DNA of 64,000 bases, from assembly GCF_036108815.1 (NCBI RefSeq), contig NZ_CP107985.1:6131001-6195000 (forward strand). Direction: 5' to 3'. Shown piece by piece: positions 26,883-35,863 of this stretch (position 1 is its first letter; each line of letters starts with the position of its first letter). The notes under the pieces are model-generated. The model ran no database searches. It had not been told where the DNA came from and saw nothing but the letters and a program-made list of their open reading frames with translations. Origin of the DNA: Streptomyces sp. NBC_00353 (GTDB lineage: Bacteria > Actinomycetota > Actinomycetes > Streptomycetales > Streptomycetaceae). Both the position numbers and the translations under genes were made by a program.

Positions 26883-28343
26883 CTACGGGCACACCACCTG
26901 GTCGCCCGTGATCGTGCCGAACTCGCCCCGGTGCCTCGCCTCGGCCTGCACCCGCTCCACCCTGCCGAAGTTCTCGCCCGCGGTCACCTTCATCGTCTTG
27001 CCCTGCCCCGTGACCGCCCGCAGCTCGGCCCCCGGCAGCGCTGCCGCCAGCGACTTCGCCGACCGGTCCCACCGCGGGTCGTACTCGACCAGCGTGTGCT
27101 TCAGGCTGCGCGGCTCAGCGTTGAGCGGGGCCCGTGTCGTAACGAAGCCGGTGGCGCGCAGTGCGTCGTCGACCTTCCTGCCGAGCCCGTCCTGCACGGT
27201 CCCGTTGTAGACCTGGACCCGGATCTCACCCGGTGCGACATCGACCGGCTTCGCCACCGGTGTCTTCGGCCGCTTCGAAGTCAGCGGCTTGTCGTCGCGC
27301 AGCGCCTCGAAGAGCCTCTTCGACTTCGTCGGGTCCCATTTGACCGTCGAGCCGATGCCCTTGACCGGGAAGGAGGGATCGCTGATCGGGACGGAGGCGA
27401 ACTCGGACGACGCCGGGGTGAAGCCGCGCATCGCCTGGCCGAGGTCCAGCAGCTGGTCGGTTCCGAACCCCCGATCCGCCCGGACCGAACCGAGCATCGT
27501 CGACGCGACGTCCCGGAACTTCACCGGGTTCATCAGCACACCGCTGCTGGTCGCCCGCTTGATCAGCGACGCGAGGAACCTCTGCTGGCGCTGCATCCGG
27601 CCCAGGTCGGCGGCGGCGTCGATATGGCGTGAGCGCACGTACCGGAGCGCCTGCCCGCCGTCCAGCCAATGGGTGCCCGCGGCGAGATCGAGACCGGTGT
27701 ACGAGTCCTTCATCGGCCGGGCCGTGCAGATCTGCACCCCGCCGAGGGTGTCCACCGTCTTCATGAAGCTGGCGAAGTCGACCTCCAGGTAGTGGTCGAC
27801 CTTGACACCCGTCATGCGCTCGACCGTCCGTACGGTCAGACTCGGCCCGCCCTCCGCGTAGGCGGCGTTCAGCTTCACCGGATGGGCGGCGTGCTCGACG
27901 CCGGTGGCCGGGTCCCGGTGCTCGGGGAGCTCGGTGTAGCTGTCACGCGGCAGCGAGACGATGGTCGCGCGTTCCTTGTCCGCCGACAGGTGCACCAGCA
28001 TGATCGTGTCGGTGCAGTGGCAGGGCGCACCGCCCAGCCGGTACTTCCGCTTCTCCTCCCGGCTGACCTTGTCGCGGCCGTCGGTGCCGACGAGCAGCAG
28101 GTTCATGCCGTTGCCGGCCCGCGGCCGGTTCTTCATGTCCTTGAACGGGTCGACGCGGTCGATCCCGGTCTCCAGGCTGGTCACGACCGCATGACCGATC
28201 CCGCCTGCCCCGAGCACCAGCACGGACAGACTGGTCGCCACCCGCATACCCCAGCGGGGCCGCTCGTCCTGTTTTCTCGACCTGCGCTGCGGGGGAGTGG
28301 CGTGGCGGCGCGGCGGACGGGGGGAGCTGTGCGGTGTGGGCAC
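26883..28343 (-). CDS. LCP family phosphotransferase with LytR_C domain
   Basis: A 486-aa protein. It has a short basic cytosolic tail, a helix at about 35-55, an LCP domain (about 78-260) with MNLLLVGTDGRDK, ATIVSLPRDSYTEL and LRYVRSRHIDAAADLGR, and a C-terminal LytR_C domain (about 395-475) starting IRVQVYNGTVQDGLGRK. The role is as for other LCP ligases. The GTG at 28343 is preceded by GGAGGT at good spacing, whereas the upstream ATG at 28364 has no such site. It is convergent with the thioesterase and divergent from the glycosyltransferase. Confidence 0.92.
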   Translation of the reverse strand: MPTPHSSPRPPRRHATPPQRRSRKQDERPRWGMRVATSLSVLVLGAGGIGHAVVTSLETGIDRVDPFKDMKNRPRAGNGMNLLLVGTDGRDKVSREEKRKYRLGGAPCHCTDTIMLVHLSADKERATIVSLPRDSYTELPEHRDPATGVEHAAHPVKLNAAYAEGGPSLTVRTVERMTGVKVDHYLEVDFASFMKTVDTLGGVQICTARPMKDSYTGLDLAAGTHWLDGGQALRYVRSRHIDAAADLGRMQRQQRFLASLIKRATSSGVLMNPVKFRDVASTMLGSVRADRGFGTDQLLDLGQAMRGFTPASSEFASVPISDPSFPVKGIGSTVKWDPTKSKRLFEALRDDKPLTSKRPKTPVAKPVDVAPGEIRVQVYNGTVQDGLGRKVDDALRATGFVTTRAPLNAEPRSLKHTLVEYDPRWDRSAKSLAAALPGAELRAVTGQGKTMKVTAGENFGRVERVQAEARHRGEFGTITGDQVVCP

Positions 28344-28522
28344 GGGGGGACCTCCGCGGTGCATGGGGGACCGTTCGCACAGTAGGTCCATACGATCACC
28401 ACTCCGGGAAGCCACCCGGTGGCGCGCGCCCGTGTCCCTCATTCGCGGTAACGTGGCGGCCGAATAACGCCGCCTCCTGGGGTGCGAACCCCCGGCGCCC
28501 CCGAGGACCCCCCGAGGACCAC

Positions 28523-29548
28523 ATGTCTGCCGCGCAGTACCCCGCCGTCTCCGTGATCATGCCGGTGCTCAATGAGGAACGCCATCTCAGGAACTCCGTC
28601 CGGCACATCCTCGAGCAGGAGTACGCCGGTGAGATGGAGGTCGTGATCGCGCTCGGCCCGTCCACGGACCGTACGGACGAGATCGCCGCCGAGCTCGTAC
28701 GCGAGGACTCCCGGGTGCACACGGTGCCGAACCCGACCGGCCGCACCCCGGCAGCGCTCAACGCCGCGATAAAGGCCTCCTCGCACCCCATCGTGGTGCG
28801 GGTCGACGGCCACGGCATGCTCTCGCCGAACTACATCGCGACCGCCGTCCGCCTCCTGGAGGAGACCGGCGCGCAGAACGTCGGCGGCATCATGCACGCC
28901 GAGGGCGAGAACGCCTGGGAGGACGCCGTCGCCGCGGCCATGACGTCGAGGATCGGCGTCGGCAACGCGGCCTTCCACACCGGCGGCCAGGCGGGCCCGG
29001 CCGAGACCGTCTACCTGGGGGTCTTCCGCCGCGAGGCACTGGAGAAGGCGGACGGCTACAACGTGGAGTTCATCCGCGCCCAGGACTGGGAGCTGAACTT
29101 CCGGATCCGCGAGGCGGGCGGGCTGATCTGGTTCTCGCCCGAGCTGAAGGTGCAGTACCGGCCGCGTCCCTCGGTGAAGGCCCTCGCCAAGCAGTACAAG
29201 GACTACGGCCGCTGGCGCCACGTCGTCGCCCGCTACCACGCCGGCTCGATCAACCTGCGTTACCTGGCCCCGCCGACCGCCGTCTGCGCGATCGCGGCGG
29301 GCATCGTCGTCGGCGCGGCCGTCACCCCGTGGGCCTTCGTCATACCGGCCGGTTACGCCGCGGCCATAGTCGCCGGGTCCCTCCCGGCGGGCAAGGGCCT
29401 GCCGCTGAAGGCACGGGCTCAGATCCCGGTGGCGCTGGCCACCATGCACATGTCCTGGGGCTACGGCTTCCTGACCAGCCCGCGCTCGCTGGCGAAGAAG
29501 GTCATGGCCGGCCGCCGTGCCCCGGTGCAGGTCTCCGGCCGGGCCTGA
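28523..29548 (+). CDS. GT2 family glycosyltransferase
   Basis: A 341-aa membrane-associated glycosyltransferase. The GT-A domain opens with VSVIMPVLNEERHLRNSVRH near residue 10 and has the donor/metal region VVRVDGHGM near 92 and FIRAQDWELNFRIREAG near 180. Two to three hydrophobic segments near 250-300 suggest membrane attachment, as in polyprenyl-linked glycan synthesis. It sits among five LCP genes, so it may build a glycopolymer they attach. Its last ~17 codons recur in diverged form at 30584-30633, marking an insertion at its 3' end. A weak hairpin (29572-29600) follows. Confidence 0.92.
   Translation: MSAAQYPAVSVIMPVLNEERHLRNSVRHILEQEYAGEMEVVIALGPSTDRTDEIAAELVREDSRVHTVPNPTGRTPAALNAAIKASSHPIVVRVDGHGMLSPNYIATAVRLLEETGAQNVGGIMHAEGENAWEDAVAAAMTSRIGVGNAAFHTGGQAGPAETVYLGVFRREALEKADGYNVEFIRAQDWELNFRIREAGGLIWFSPELKVQYRPRPSVKALAKQYKDYGRWRHVVARYHAGSINLRYLAPPTAVCAIAAGIVVGAAVTPWAFVIPAGYAAAIVAGSLPAGKGLPLKARAQIPVALATMHMSWGYGFLTSPRSLAKKVMAGRRAPVQVSGRA
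29496..29517 (+). repeat. 22-bp direct repeat, copy 1 (within the glycosyltransferase 3' end)
   Basis: An exact 22-base match to 30585-30606, 1,089 bp away. The two copies bracket the low-GC segment with the small secreted-protein gene. The similarity continues past the exact match as diverged coding sequence. Confidence 0.85.
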
Positions 29549-29815
29549 GCCGATACACACGTTCGCTGGGCGGAGCCCCGAGGCATTTGGTCAGGGCTCC
29601 ACCCGAGTCCGGCCGAACCGTCGGGGCGCGGAACCTTCGCCCGTGCTGTACGAGGATCATCGATCCGCGGCACGGTGCCGAAGCCATCGTGGTGCTTGTC
29701 AGGCCTCAGCCGGATGCGTCGGGCAATGGTGTTTTGACGTGCATTCGGGGATGCGGTGGGTTGAAGTCGTGGGTGATCGGCAGGTGCAGCAGTTGAGGGC
29801 GACGGGCTGTTTCTC
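29549..29815. other. Lower-GC stretch after the glycosyltransferase
   Basis: 267 bases with no supported gene. It contains a weak GGAGCCC/GGGCTCC hairpin at 29572-29600 and otherwise nothing I recognise. GC is visibly lower than in the neighbouring genes, as in the rest of the inserted segment. Confidence 0.5.
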
Positions 29816-30244
29816 TCAGCAGACCGTGGAGGTCGATCCGCCGGTGCTGTTCAGGTAACCCGTGGCGTGCGTGCAGTAGGCAGCGGTGTTGGCGGGGGTT
29901 CCCCAGAGCTCGGATCGCGTCGTGTTGGTCAGCTGAGCCGCGCCGTAGTCGTTGCCGGAGTCGGACTCATTGACGATGCGGATGTACAGGTCCCAGTTCG
30001 TGTGCGTGTCCCGAAACTGCTGCCACACATAGATGTAGGCGTAGTTGTATCCGCAGCCGTAGTACTGCTTGACCGAGGCGGCGTCTTTTCCGCCGACCTG
30101 AATCACGCGGGTGCTCCCGATCTGGGACACGCTGCTGCAGCCGGAGGGGGTGCTGGCGGCGGCGGAGGGGGCGTTGACGAGAGAGAGGCCGGCTATCGCG
30201 GTGAGGGCGCCAAGAGTTGAGGCGACCTTCTTGCCAAGGTTCAT
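29816..30244 (-). CDS. Small secreted protein of unknown function
   Basis: A 142-aa protein with a clear signal peptide (residues 1-31, KKVASTLGALTAIAGLSLVNA ending in AAAS). The mature part, about 110 residues, has four cysteines (GCSS, YYGCGYNY, YCTHA and the C-terminal TVC), probably in two disulfides. It is rich in Tyr, Thr, Ser and Asn, with little charge. I do not recognise a family. ATG 30244 has GGAGC upstream; a longer start at 30310 is unlikely. Its GC is lower than its neighbours, and it lies in the segment inserted between glycosyltransferase and LCP genes, which suggests later arrival. Confidence 0.75.
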   Translation of the reverse strand: MNLGKKVASTLGALTAIAGLSLVNAPSAAASTPSGCSSVSQIGSTRVIQVGGKDAASVKQYYGCGYNYAYIYVWQQFRDTHTNWDLYIRIVNESDSGNDYGAAQLTNTTRSELWGTPANTAAYCTHATGYLNSTGGSTSTVC

Positions 30245-30429
30245 GGGGGAGCTCCAAGTCGGCAGCAAATAAGGCTCGTTGAAGCTACATGCGGTGATCG
30301 GTACCGGCAATTGGCCGTCGAGTGAGGTGAGTCACGCGCGATGGTCGAGTAAGTCGCCCTCGTGCGGCAGGAGTTGGGGCACATGAGTGTCCTGTGGACG
30401 GGGATCCCGTGCGTGCCCGGGGGCGGTCT

Positions 30430-30536
30430 GCGGTGTTGGTGACCCGCTCACTTTCGATGCGCTTGGCGAGCCCGTCCTCGCCCAGCTGTCCCGGATTCCG
30501 GCACAGGCCCACGGAGGCGCCCGCGGTCAGCGGGGG
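30430..30536 (-). pseudogene. Remnant of the 3' end of a TIGR03089-family gene
   Basis: About 107 bases align with 36028-36134, the last codons of the intact TIGR03089 gene, with roughly ten mismatches by eye. In the minus frame it reads EDGLAKRIESERVTNTA, matching the intact C-terminus EDGLAKRVESERVTNTAV, and then runs past the original stop. The rest of the gene is absent. This is a truncated, diverged copy without expected function. Confidence 0.8.
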
Positions 30537-30583
30537 CGCGTCCCCGGTCGTCGGGTTACGCCGCCAGGTCGCCCCGCACCGGT

Positions 30584-30633
30584 GAGAAGGTCATGGCCGG
30601 CCGCCGCCCGGCCGTCACCGTGCAGGTGTCGAC
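30584..30633 (+). pseudogene. Remnant of the glycosyltransferase 3' end
   Basis: Begins with the 22-bp repeat and reads EKVMAGRRPAVTVQVS, matching the glycosyltransferase C-terminus KKVMAGRRAPVQVSGRA. No upstream part of the gene is present. It lies directly before a strong terminator, as a normal gene end would. This may be the ancestral end of the glycosyltransferase gene or the tail of a lost paralogue. Confidence 0.75.
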
Positions 30634-30636
30634 ACC

Positions 30637-30670
30637 GTGGGGGCCCTCCGACGTGCCGGAAGGCCCCCAC
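30637..30670. terminator. Strong terminator facing the third LCP gene
   Basis: GTGGGGGCC (30637-30645) pairs with GGCCCCCAC (30662-30670), and TCCG/CGGA extend the stem around a 6-base loop. It is 24 bases from the LCP stop and can serve both directions. Confidence 0.8.
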
Positions 30671-30693
30671 AGTGCGTTGTGCCCGGTTCGGAG

Positions 30694-32400
30694 CTACCAG
30701 CCGAAGCCCGGCTGGACGTCCATGCAGGCCGTCTCGTCGTCGCCGTTCAGAGCCCGTGCGCTCTTCGGGGTCTTCTCCTCGGCGCTGGGGGCGGGATAGG
30801 GCCCGCTCTCGCGCCAGTCGGCCCCCACGGTCAGCGTGATGCCCGAGACGGCGGTCGACTTCTTCACCGCCGTCAGCGGGATGCCGAGCGCCTTGGCGAC
30901 GGCCTGGGCGTTGCCCTCCACGTCCTCGCTCGGGAAGAGCACCCCGGTCCGTGCCGCCGCGTCCGTGTTCTGAACGTCGACCGTGGCCTGGGTGAAACCC
31001 TCCCCGGTCAGCAGCTTCTTGACCGCCGAGGCGCGGCCCTCGACCGGGTACTCGGTGTCGGTACGGGTCCCGTTGCGGATGCTGACCGGAATCTCGGCGA
31101 CGGGGGCCGTGGGCTCCTTGGCGGCCGGAGCCTTGCGCTTGGACGCCTTGCCGTCGAGCGGGATGTCGTCGCGGACCATCTGGAACAACTGGGCGGCGTC
31201 GACGGGCTTGGGGAGCACGCGGCCGTTGTTCACACCCGTGCCGTAGACGTTCGGCATCGTCGTCATCGTGATGCGCTTGGTGGGGACCTTCTTGAGCTCG
31301 CCCGCCAGGTCGTACAGCTTCTTGACCGTGTCGATGCCCTTGTCGACGGTCAGCGCGGTGGTCGCCGCCTCGGCGAGGCCGGTCAGCTTGCTGGGGTCGG
31401 TGAGCTTGGTGCCCTTGCGCAGCTCACGGACCATCGAGTTCATGTACATGTGCTGGGCGTGCGTACGGCCGAGGTCGGTGCCGTCCTCGAAGCCGTAGCG
31501 AGTCCTCAGCCACTGGAGGGCCTGCTTGCCCTTGACCTTGGTGGTGCCCTCCTTCAGCTTCAGCCCGGAGCCCTTGCCGTCGCGCGTGTGGGAGTAGACG
31601 TTGCCCTTGACGCAGACCGGGACACCGCCGATCGCGTCGGCCATCGAGACCACACCGGAGAAGTCGATCATCATGAAGTGGTCGATGGTGATGCCGGTGA
31701 GCTCGTACCAGGTGGCCACGGTGCACCCGGGGCCGCCACGGCCGAGCGTCTCGTTGGTCATTGCCAGACCCGTGGTGGCCGGGTAGGTGTGCCCCGTCTT
31801 CGGATCGGTGCAGTTCGGGATCTTCAGCAGTGTGTCGCGCGGCATGCTGATCACCGACATGTTGCTTCGGTCGGCGGAGAGGTGGAGCAGCATCTGCACA
31901 TCGGCGAGGGGCGCCGCCCCGAAGGTGTCCTTGGCCCCGCCGAGCTTCTGGTTCTCCTTGGAGTTCCGTGCGTCCGAGCCGATGAGCAGGATGTTCAGCG
32001 GGGTCTGACCGGCGGCGTTGGCCTTGTGCTCGGTCATCTTCTTGTCGCCGAGCGTCAGGTCCGCCTTCTTCAGGTTCGCGTTGAGGTGCTGGTAGTAGAG
32101 GTATCCGGCGCCGGCGCCGCCGAGTATGACCACAGCGAGAATCCACGCGACCCAGCGCAGTATGCGGCGCTTCCCGCGTCGGCCGTGCCGGTGCGACTGC
32201 CCGCGGCGGCGCCCGCCTCGGCCCGGGCGGCCCCGGTCCGCGGCGCCGCCGCTGTTCCGCCGGCCGTCCCGTCCGCTGTCGTGCCCGTCGTCGGAGCCCG
32301 CGGACGGGCCGTCGTCGTACAGGCCGTCGTCCCAGCCGAGTTGTCCGGCATGCCGGACGCGTGGTCGCGTTCCCTCCCCAGGTGTGCTGCTCCGTCCCAC
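30694..32400 (-). CDS. LCP family phosphotransferase with LytR_C domain
   Basis: A 568-aa protein. A ~85-residue basic Gly/Arg-rich cytosolic part precedes one membrane helix (about 90-112). The LCP domain (about 145-330) shows LNILLIGSDARNS, SVISMPRDTLLKI and LQWLRTRYGFEDGTDLGR. The C-terminal LytR_C domain (about 445-535) begins IPVSIRNGTRTDTEYPVEG. The C-terminus is Pro/Glu-rich and ends in TACMDVQPGFGW. The GTG at 32400 follows GGGGGGA; longer readings overlap the previous gene and are not conserved-looking. It lies 49 bp after the fourth LCP gene, likely in one operon. Confidence 0.92.
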   Translation of the reverse strand: MGRSSTPGEGTRPRVRHAGQLGWDDGLYDDGPSAGSDDGHDSGRDGRRNSGGAADRGRPGRGGRRRGQSHRHGRRGKRRILRWVAWILAVVILGGAGAGYLYYQHLNANLKKADLTLGDKKMTEHKANAAGQTPLNILLIGSDARNSKENQKLGGAKDTFGAAPLADVQMLLHLSADRSNMSVISMPRDTLLKIPNCTDPKTGHTYPATTGLAMTNETLGRGGPGCTVATWYELTGITIDHFMMIDFSGVVSMADAIGGVPVCVKGNVYSHTRDGKGSGLKLKEGTTKVKGKQALQWLRTRYGFEDGTDLGRTHAQHMYMNSMVRELRKGTKLTDPSKLTGLAEAATTALTVDKGIDTVKKLYDLAGELKKVPTKRITMTTMPNVYGTGVNNGRVLPKPVDAAQLFQMVRDDIPLDGKASKRKAPAAKEPTAPVAEIPVSIRNGTRTDTEYPVEGRASAVKKLLTGEGFTQATVDVQNTDAAARTGVLFPSEDVEGNAQAVAKALGIPLTAVKKSTAVSGITLTVGADWRESGPYPAPSAEEKTPKSARALNGDDETACMDVQPGFGW

Positions 32401-32449
32401 CAGGTCCCCCCTGCTGCTCAGACTCTTGGAATGGCGCAGTGACCCCGTG

Positions 32450-34243
32450 TCACTTGGCGCACTCTGCCTTGCCGGCGTTCGCCAGCGGTATGTCGTCCGG
32501 CACCTTTGCCGGTCCGGTGACGGGCACACCTGCGCCCTTGAAGTCCGCACCCAGGGTCAGGACCATCGCCTGGAGCCCCTCGGCGTCCGTGGTGCCCTTC
32601 TTCAGGGCCGAGCCGGGCAGCCCCATCATGGCGGCGAGGGCACGGGCCTGGTCGGCCTGGTTCGGTGCGTACTCGAGCGTCGTCTTGGAGATCTTCTCCG
32701 GGGCGTTGGCCTTGTTCGTCGACTTGAGAACGCCTTGCTCGTTCTGCAGCCAGGTGACCGTCTCCTGGGCGGCGCCCGCCCGGTCGCCGCCGTTGAGGAC
32801 ATCGACCCGTACGTCGGCGGCAGCGGCCTTGGTGCCCTTGAGCAGCGCGTCCTGCTTGCTCTTGGCGGCCTTCTTCTGCTTCTTCACCTCGGTCAGCGAG
32901 GTGTCGTCGCGCATCATCTGGAACAGCGGGTCGGACTTGGCCTTGTTGAGTACCACCGTCGCGTGGACCGTCTCGGCCGGGTTGTCTATCACCGGGGCCG
33001 TCACGAAGGTGATGTTCTTCGTGTCGATCTTGCCGAGCTCCTTGGCGAGCGAGGTCAGCTTCTTTATCGAGCCGATGCCTTTGTCGACCGTCAGCGCCTT
33101 GGTCGCCGCATCCGCCAGGCTGTACAGCTTCGTCGGACTGGTCAGCGTGTCGTCCGACTTCATCTGCCGGATCATCGAGCCGATGAACTGCTGCTGGACC
33201 TTGATCCGGTCCAGGTCGCTCTGATTGCCGAAGCTGTGCCGGGTCCGCACGAACGCCAGCGCGTCCTCGCCCTGGATCTTGCTCTCGCCCTGCGGGAGGT
33301 CGAGGTGCGACTTGGAGTCCTTGACCGGATGCGCCAGACAGACCTTGACGCCGCCGACCGCCGTGGTCAGCTCCTTCACCGCGTTGAAGTCGACCATCAT
33401 GAAGTGGTCGACCTTCAGGCCGGTGATCTCCTTGACCGTCTCCATGGTGCAGCCCGGGTCCCGCCCCTCCTGGCCGAGGCTGACGTTGAAGCGGATGTTC
33501 CGCGTCCCCTGGATGACCTTCTCCGAACCGTCCGGCTGCTTGGTGGTGCAGTCCGGGATGTTGGTGATCAGGTCGCGCGGGATGCTCAGCGCCGTGGCGT
33601 TGGTCCGGTCCTTGGAGACATGGAACAGGATGTTGGTGTCGGCATGGCCGGTGCTGCCCTTGTCGCCGTAGCCCTCGTTGCCCTTGCCGGTGCGCTTGTC
33701 CGTACCGATGATCAATATGTTGAGGGGCGCGTTGGCGGTGATGACGTCCTTGTTGCCGGCGTCGCCGACGTCGACGGTGTTCAGATTGCCGTTGAAGTGC
33801 TGGTACAGCGCGTACCCGCCCACCGACAGGCCGACCAGTACGAAGGCCATCACGCCACCCGTCCAGAGCAGCGCCTTCTTGCGGCGGGCCTTCGGCTGCC
33901 TGCGCTTGCGCCGGCCCGCGGAGTCGGGACCGGAACCCTCCTGGCCGCGCGGGCCATTGGCACGGCGACCACGCTGCTCGGGCACCGGCCCCCGGCCCTC
34001 GCCGTTCCGTCCACCGCTTCTGCGCTCGCCGGCACCGTCGCGAACCGCGCTTCTGCGCTCGCCGTCGCCCTCGCGCGCCGTGCCTCTGCGCCCGGAACCA
34101 CGCGGACCCGGCGCATTCGGCGTGCGGTATGAATCCCCTCCGGATTGGGGCAGTCGCAATTCGTAATCGCCGGTCTGCGGGTTGAGGACCCACTGGTCTG
34201 CGGGGTCGATTTCGTCCGCCCGCCCACGGCCTTGCGCATCCAC
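32450..34243 (-). CDS. LCP family phosphotransferase with LytR_C domain
   Basis: A 597-aa protein, the longest of the five LCP paralogues. It opens with DPADQWVLNPQTGDYELRLP near residue 14 and a long Arg/Gly-rich cytosolic stretch. A helix lies at about 128-150 and the LCP domain at about 170-370, with LNILIIGTDKRTGKG, TALSIPRDLITNI and LAFVRTRHSFGNQSDLDR. LytR_C covers about 475-570 (VRVDVLNGGDRAGAAQE). The GTG has GGAGGA eleven bases upstream. Just upstream lies a 220-base AT-richer gap likely to hold the promoter of this LCP pair. Confidence 0.92.
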   Translation of the reverse strand: MDAQGRGRADEIDPADQWVLNPQTGDYELRLPQSGGDSYRTPNAPGPRGSGRRGTAREGDGERRSAVRDGAGERRSGGRNGEGRGPVPEQRGRRANGPRGQEGSGPDSAGRRKRRQPKARRKKALLWTGGVMAFVLVGLSVGGYALYQHFNGNLNTVDVGDAGNKDVITANAPLNILIIGTDKRTGKGNEGYGDKGSTGHADTNILFHVSKDRTNATALSIPRDLITNIPDCTTKQPDGSEKVIQGTRNIRFNVSLGQEGRDPGCTMETVKEITGLKVDHFMMVDFNAVKELTTAVGGVKVCLAHPVKDSKSHLDLPQGESKIQGEDALAFVRTRHSFGNQSDLDRIKVQQQFIGSMIRQMKSDDTLTSPTKLYSLADAATKALTVDKGIGSIKKLTSLAKELGKIDTKNITFVTAPVIDNPAETVHATVVLNKAKSDPLFQMMRDDTSLTEVKKQKKAAKSKQDALLKGTKAAAADVRVDVLNGGDRAGAAQETVTWLQNEQGVLKSTNKANAPEKISKTTLEYAPNQADQARALAAMMGLPGSALKKGTTDAEGLQAMVLTLGADFKGAGVPVTGPAKVPDDIPLANAGKAECAK

Positions 34244-34467
34244 GGTTGTTTGAGTCCTCCGTCGGTGCCACGCGAGGCGCCTTCCCCCCGAGAGGCGCTC
34301 GATCTTTCGCTCCAGCAGTGCGCGACCTGATGGTCGGAAGCACCGGATCGCGTCACACTATCCGCCCGGTTCGCTGTCAAGCGACGGGCGTGACACATTC
34401 CACGGCCCTTACAACCGGTCATACTGCTCATTACGCTCCGATTGCCGATGCCTACTTGGGAATTGCT

Positions 34468-35772
34468 TTACCGCTCGCACAGGTCGGTGGCCGCATTGCT
34501 GCCCGAATAGGTGGGTGTGGGTGTCGGACTGGTGGAGTCCGAGCTGTCCGAATTCCCGCGCTTTTTGCGTTTCAGTTCATCCGCCGGGACCACTGCGACA
34601 GGGGCGTCCTCGCGTAGCCGCTTGAAGAGCTTGTTGGCTTCTGGTTGGACAAGTTCGTCCCGGTTCGGATCTGCAGCGTAGGGTTGTCGCGGAACTGTCA
34701 GGAATTGCACCTTTTCTGTCGGTACGTTGCGCATGCCGCGCACCAGCTCGTACAGGTCCTTGAGGCTGTCCAGGCCCGGGTCGGTGGTCAGTGACTTGGT
34801 GGCCGCGTCCAGCACCGGATAGAGGCGGGTCGGGTTGAGCAGGACGCCGTTGCTCTGCATCTTGTTCACCAGTGCCCCGAGGAATCGCTGCTGGCGTTCC
34901 ATCCGGTCGGTGTCGCTGCCGTTGCCGATGGACTTGCGGGCCCGTACGTACCCCAGCGCCTCCTCGCCGTCGAGCTTCTGGCGTCCCGCGCGGAGCTTCA
35001 GGTGCGCGTCCGAGTCGTCGATCGGCTCCTTGAGGCAGATCTCGACGCCGTGCACCGCGTCGACCATGTCCTTGAAGCCGTTGAAGTCCACGACCATGTG
35101 GTGGTCGATGCGAATGCCCGTCATCCGCTCGACCGTGCGGATCGTGCAGGCGGTGCCACCGAATTGGAAGGCCCAGTTGAATTGGGCGAATTGTTTCCTG
35201 GTGGGCTTTCCGTCCGCTTGGTGGCAGCTGGGGATTTCCGTCATCAGGTCGCGCGGGATGGACATGGCCGTGGCGCTCTTCCGGTCCGCGGCGAGGTGCA
35301 GCAGGATCGTCGTGTCGGAGCGCTGGCTGCTGCCGTAGGAGCGGCCGTACTTACGGTTGTCGCCGGTGCGGCTGTCGGAACCGATGAGCAGGATGTTCTC
35401 CGCGTCGTGCACGACGGACACGGGACGTTCTTTTTCGTACACCCGCAGTTCGGCGGCCGCGGACGTGTCGGTCGTGATGTTGGCGTCGAGCTTCCTGTAC
35501 AGCCACCAGCCGCCGCCCGCGGCGACCAGGACGAAGAGTGACGCGGCGAGCGCCGCCCAACGCAGCCAGCGGTGCCTGCGCTCGGCCGGGACGTCCGAGC
35601 CGAGTGGTTCCTCGGGGCGGCCTTCGCCTTCCGGCCCGTCCTGAGAGCTGCCGTCGCCCCGAGTCCTGCCCTCGCCCTGAGACTCGTCCCTGCCCTGCGA
35701 CTCGTCGTTGTGCCCGTCCTGGTCCGCGGCCGAGCGGTCGGGGTCGGCCGGCGTGCCGGCGCTTTCGGTCAC
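34468..35772 (-). CDS. LCP family phosphotransferase without LytR_C domain
   Basis: A 434-aa protein. The N-terminal ~65 residues are acidic and Gly/Glu-rich, a helix lies at about 72-92, and the LCP domain (about 125-310) has AENILLIGSDSRTGDN, ATAMSIPRDLMTEI and LGYVRARKSIGNGSDTDR. The C-terminus is Ser/Thr/Pro-rich, ends in CER, and lacks LytR_C. ATG 35784 lies directly against GAAGG, so the GTG at 35772 is preferred. The 3' end has noticeably lower GC than the rest of the gene. It is the fifth LCP gene of the array. Confidence 0.9.
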   Translation of the reverse strand: MTESAGTPADPDRSAADQDGHNDESQGRDESQGEGRTRGDGSSQDGPEGEGRPEEPLGSDVPAERRHRWLRWAALAASLFVLVAAGGGWWLYRKLDANITTDTSAAAELRVYEKERPVSVVHDAENILLIGSDSRTGDNRKYGRSYGSSQRSDTTILLHLAADRKSATAMSIPRDLMTEIPSCHQADGKPTRKQFAQFNWAFQFGGTACTIRTVERMTGIRIDHHMVVDFNGFKDMVDAVHGVEICLKEPIDDSDAHLKLRAGRQKLDGEEALGYVRARKSIGNGSDTDRMERQQRFLGALVNKMQSNGVLLNPTRLYPVLDAATKSLTTDPGLDSLKDLYELVRGMRNVPTEKVQFLTVPRQPYAADPNRDELVQPEANKLFKRLREDAPVAVVPADELKRKKRGNSDSSDSTSPTPTPTYSGSNAATDLCER

Positions 35773-35863
35773 GTCTGCGTCCATCCTTCACGTTCGGCGG
35801 CGCGCTGGGCCGCCGGTCGCAGGAGTAGACGGCTGAACCTCACGCTTGGTTGTGCCCAGGGAT

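Larger units (their letters stand above)
30245..30693. other. Junction region with decayed gene ends before the third LCP gene
   Basis: 449 bases without an intact gene. From left to right it holds the promoter side of the small secreted-protein gene, a remnant of a TIGR03089 3' end (30430-30536), a remnant of the glycosyltransferase 3' end (30584-30633) and a strong terminator (30637-30670). Confidence 0.75.

Noticed and set aside
29549..30584. Insertion sequence or integrative element
   Set aside because: No transposase or integrase and no terminal inverted repeats were found; the flanking repeats are gene-end homology rather than target-site duplication.
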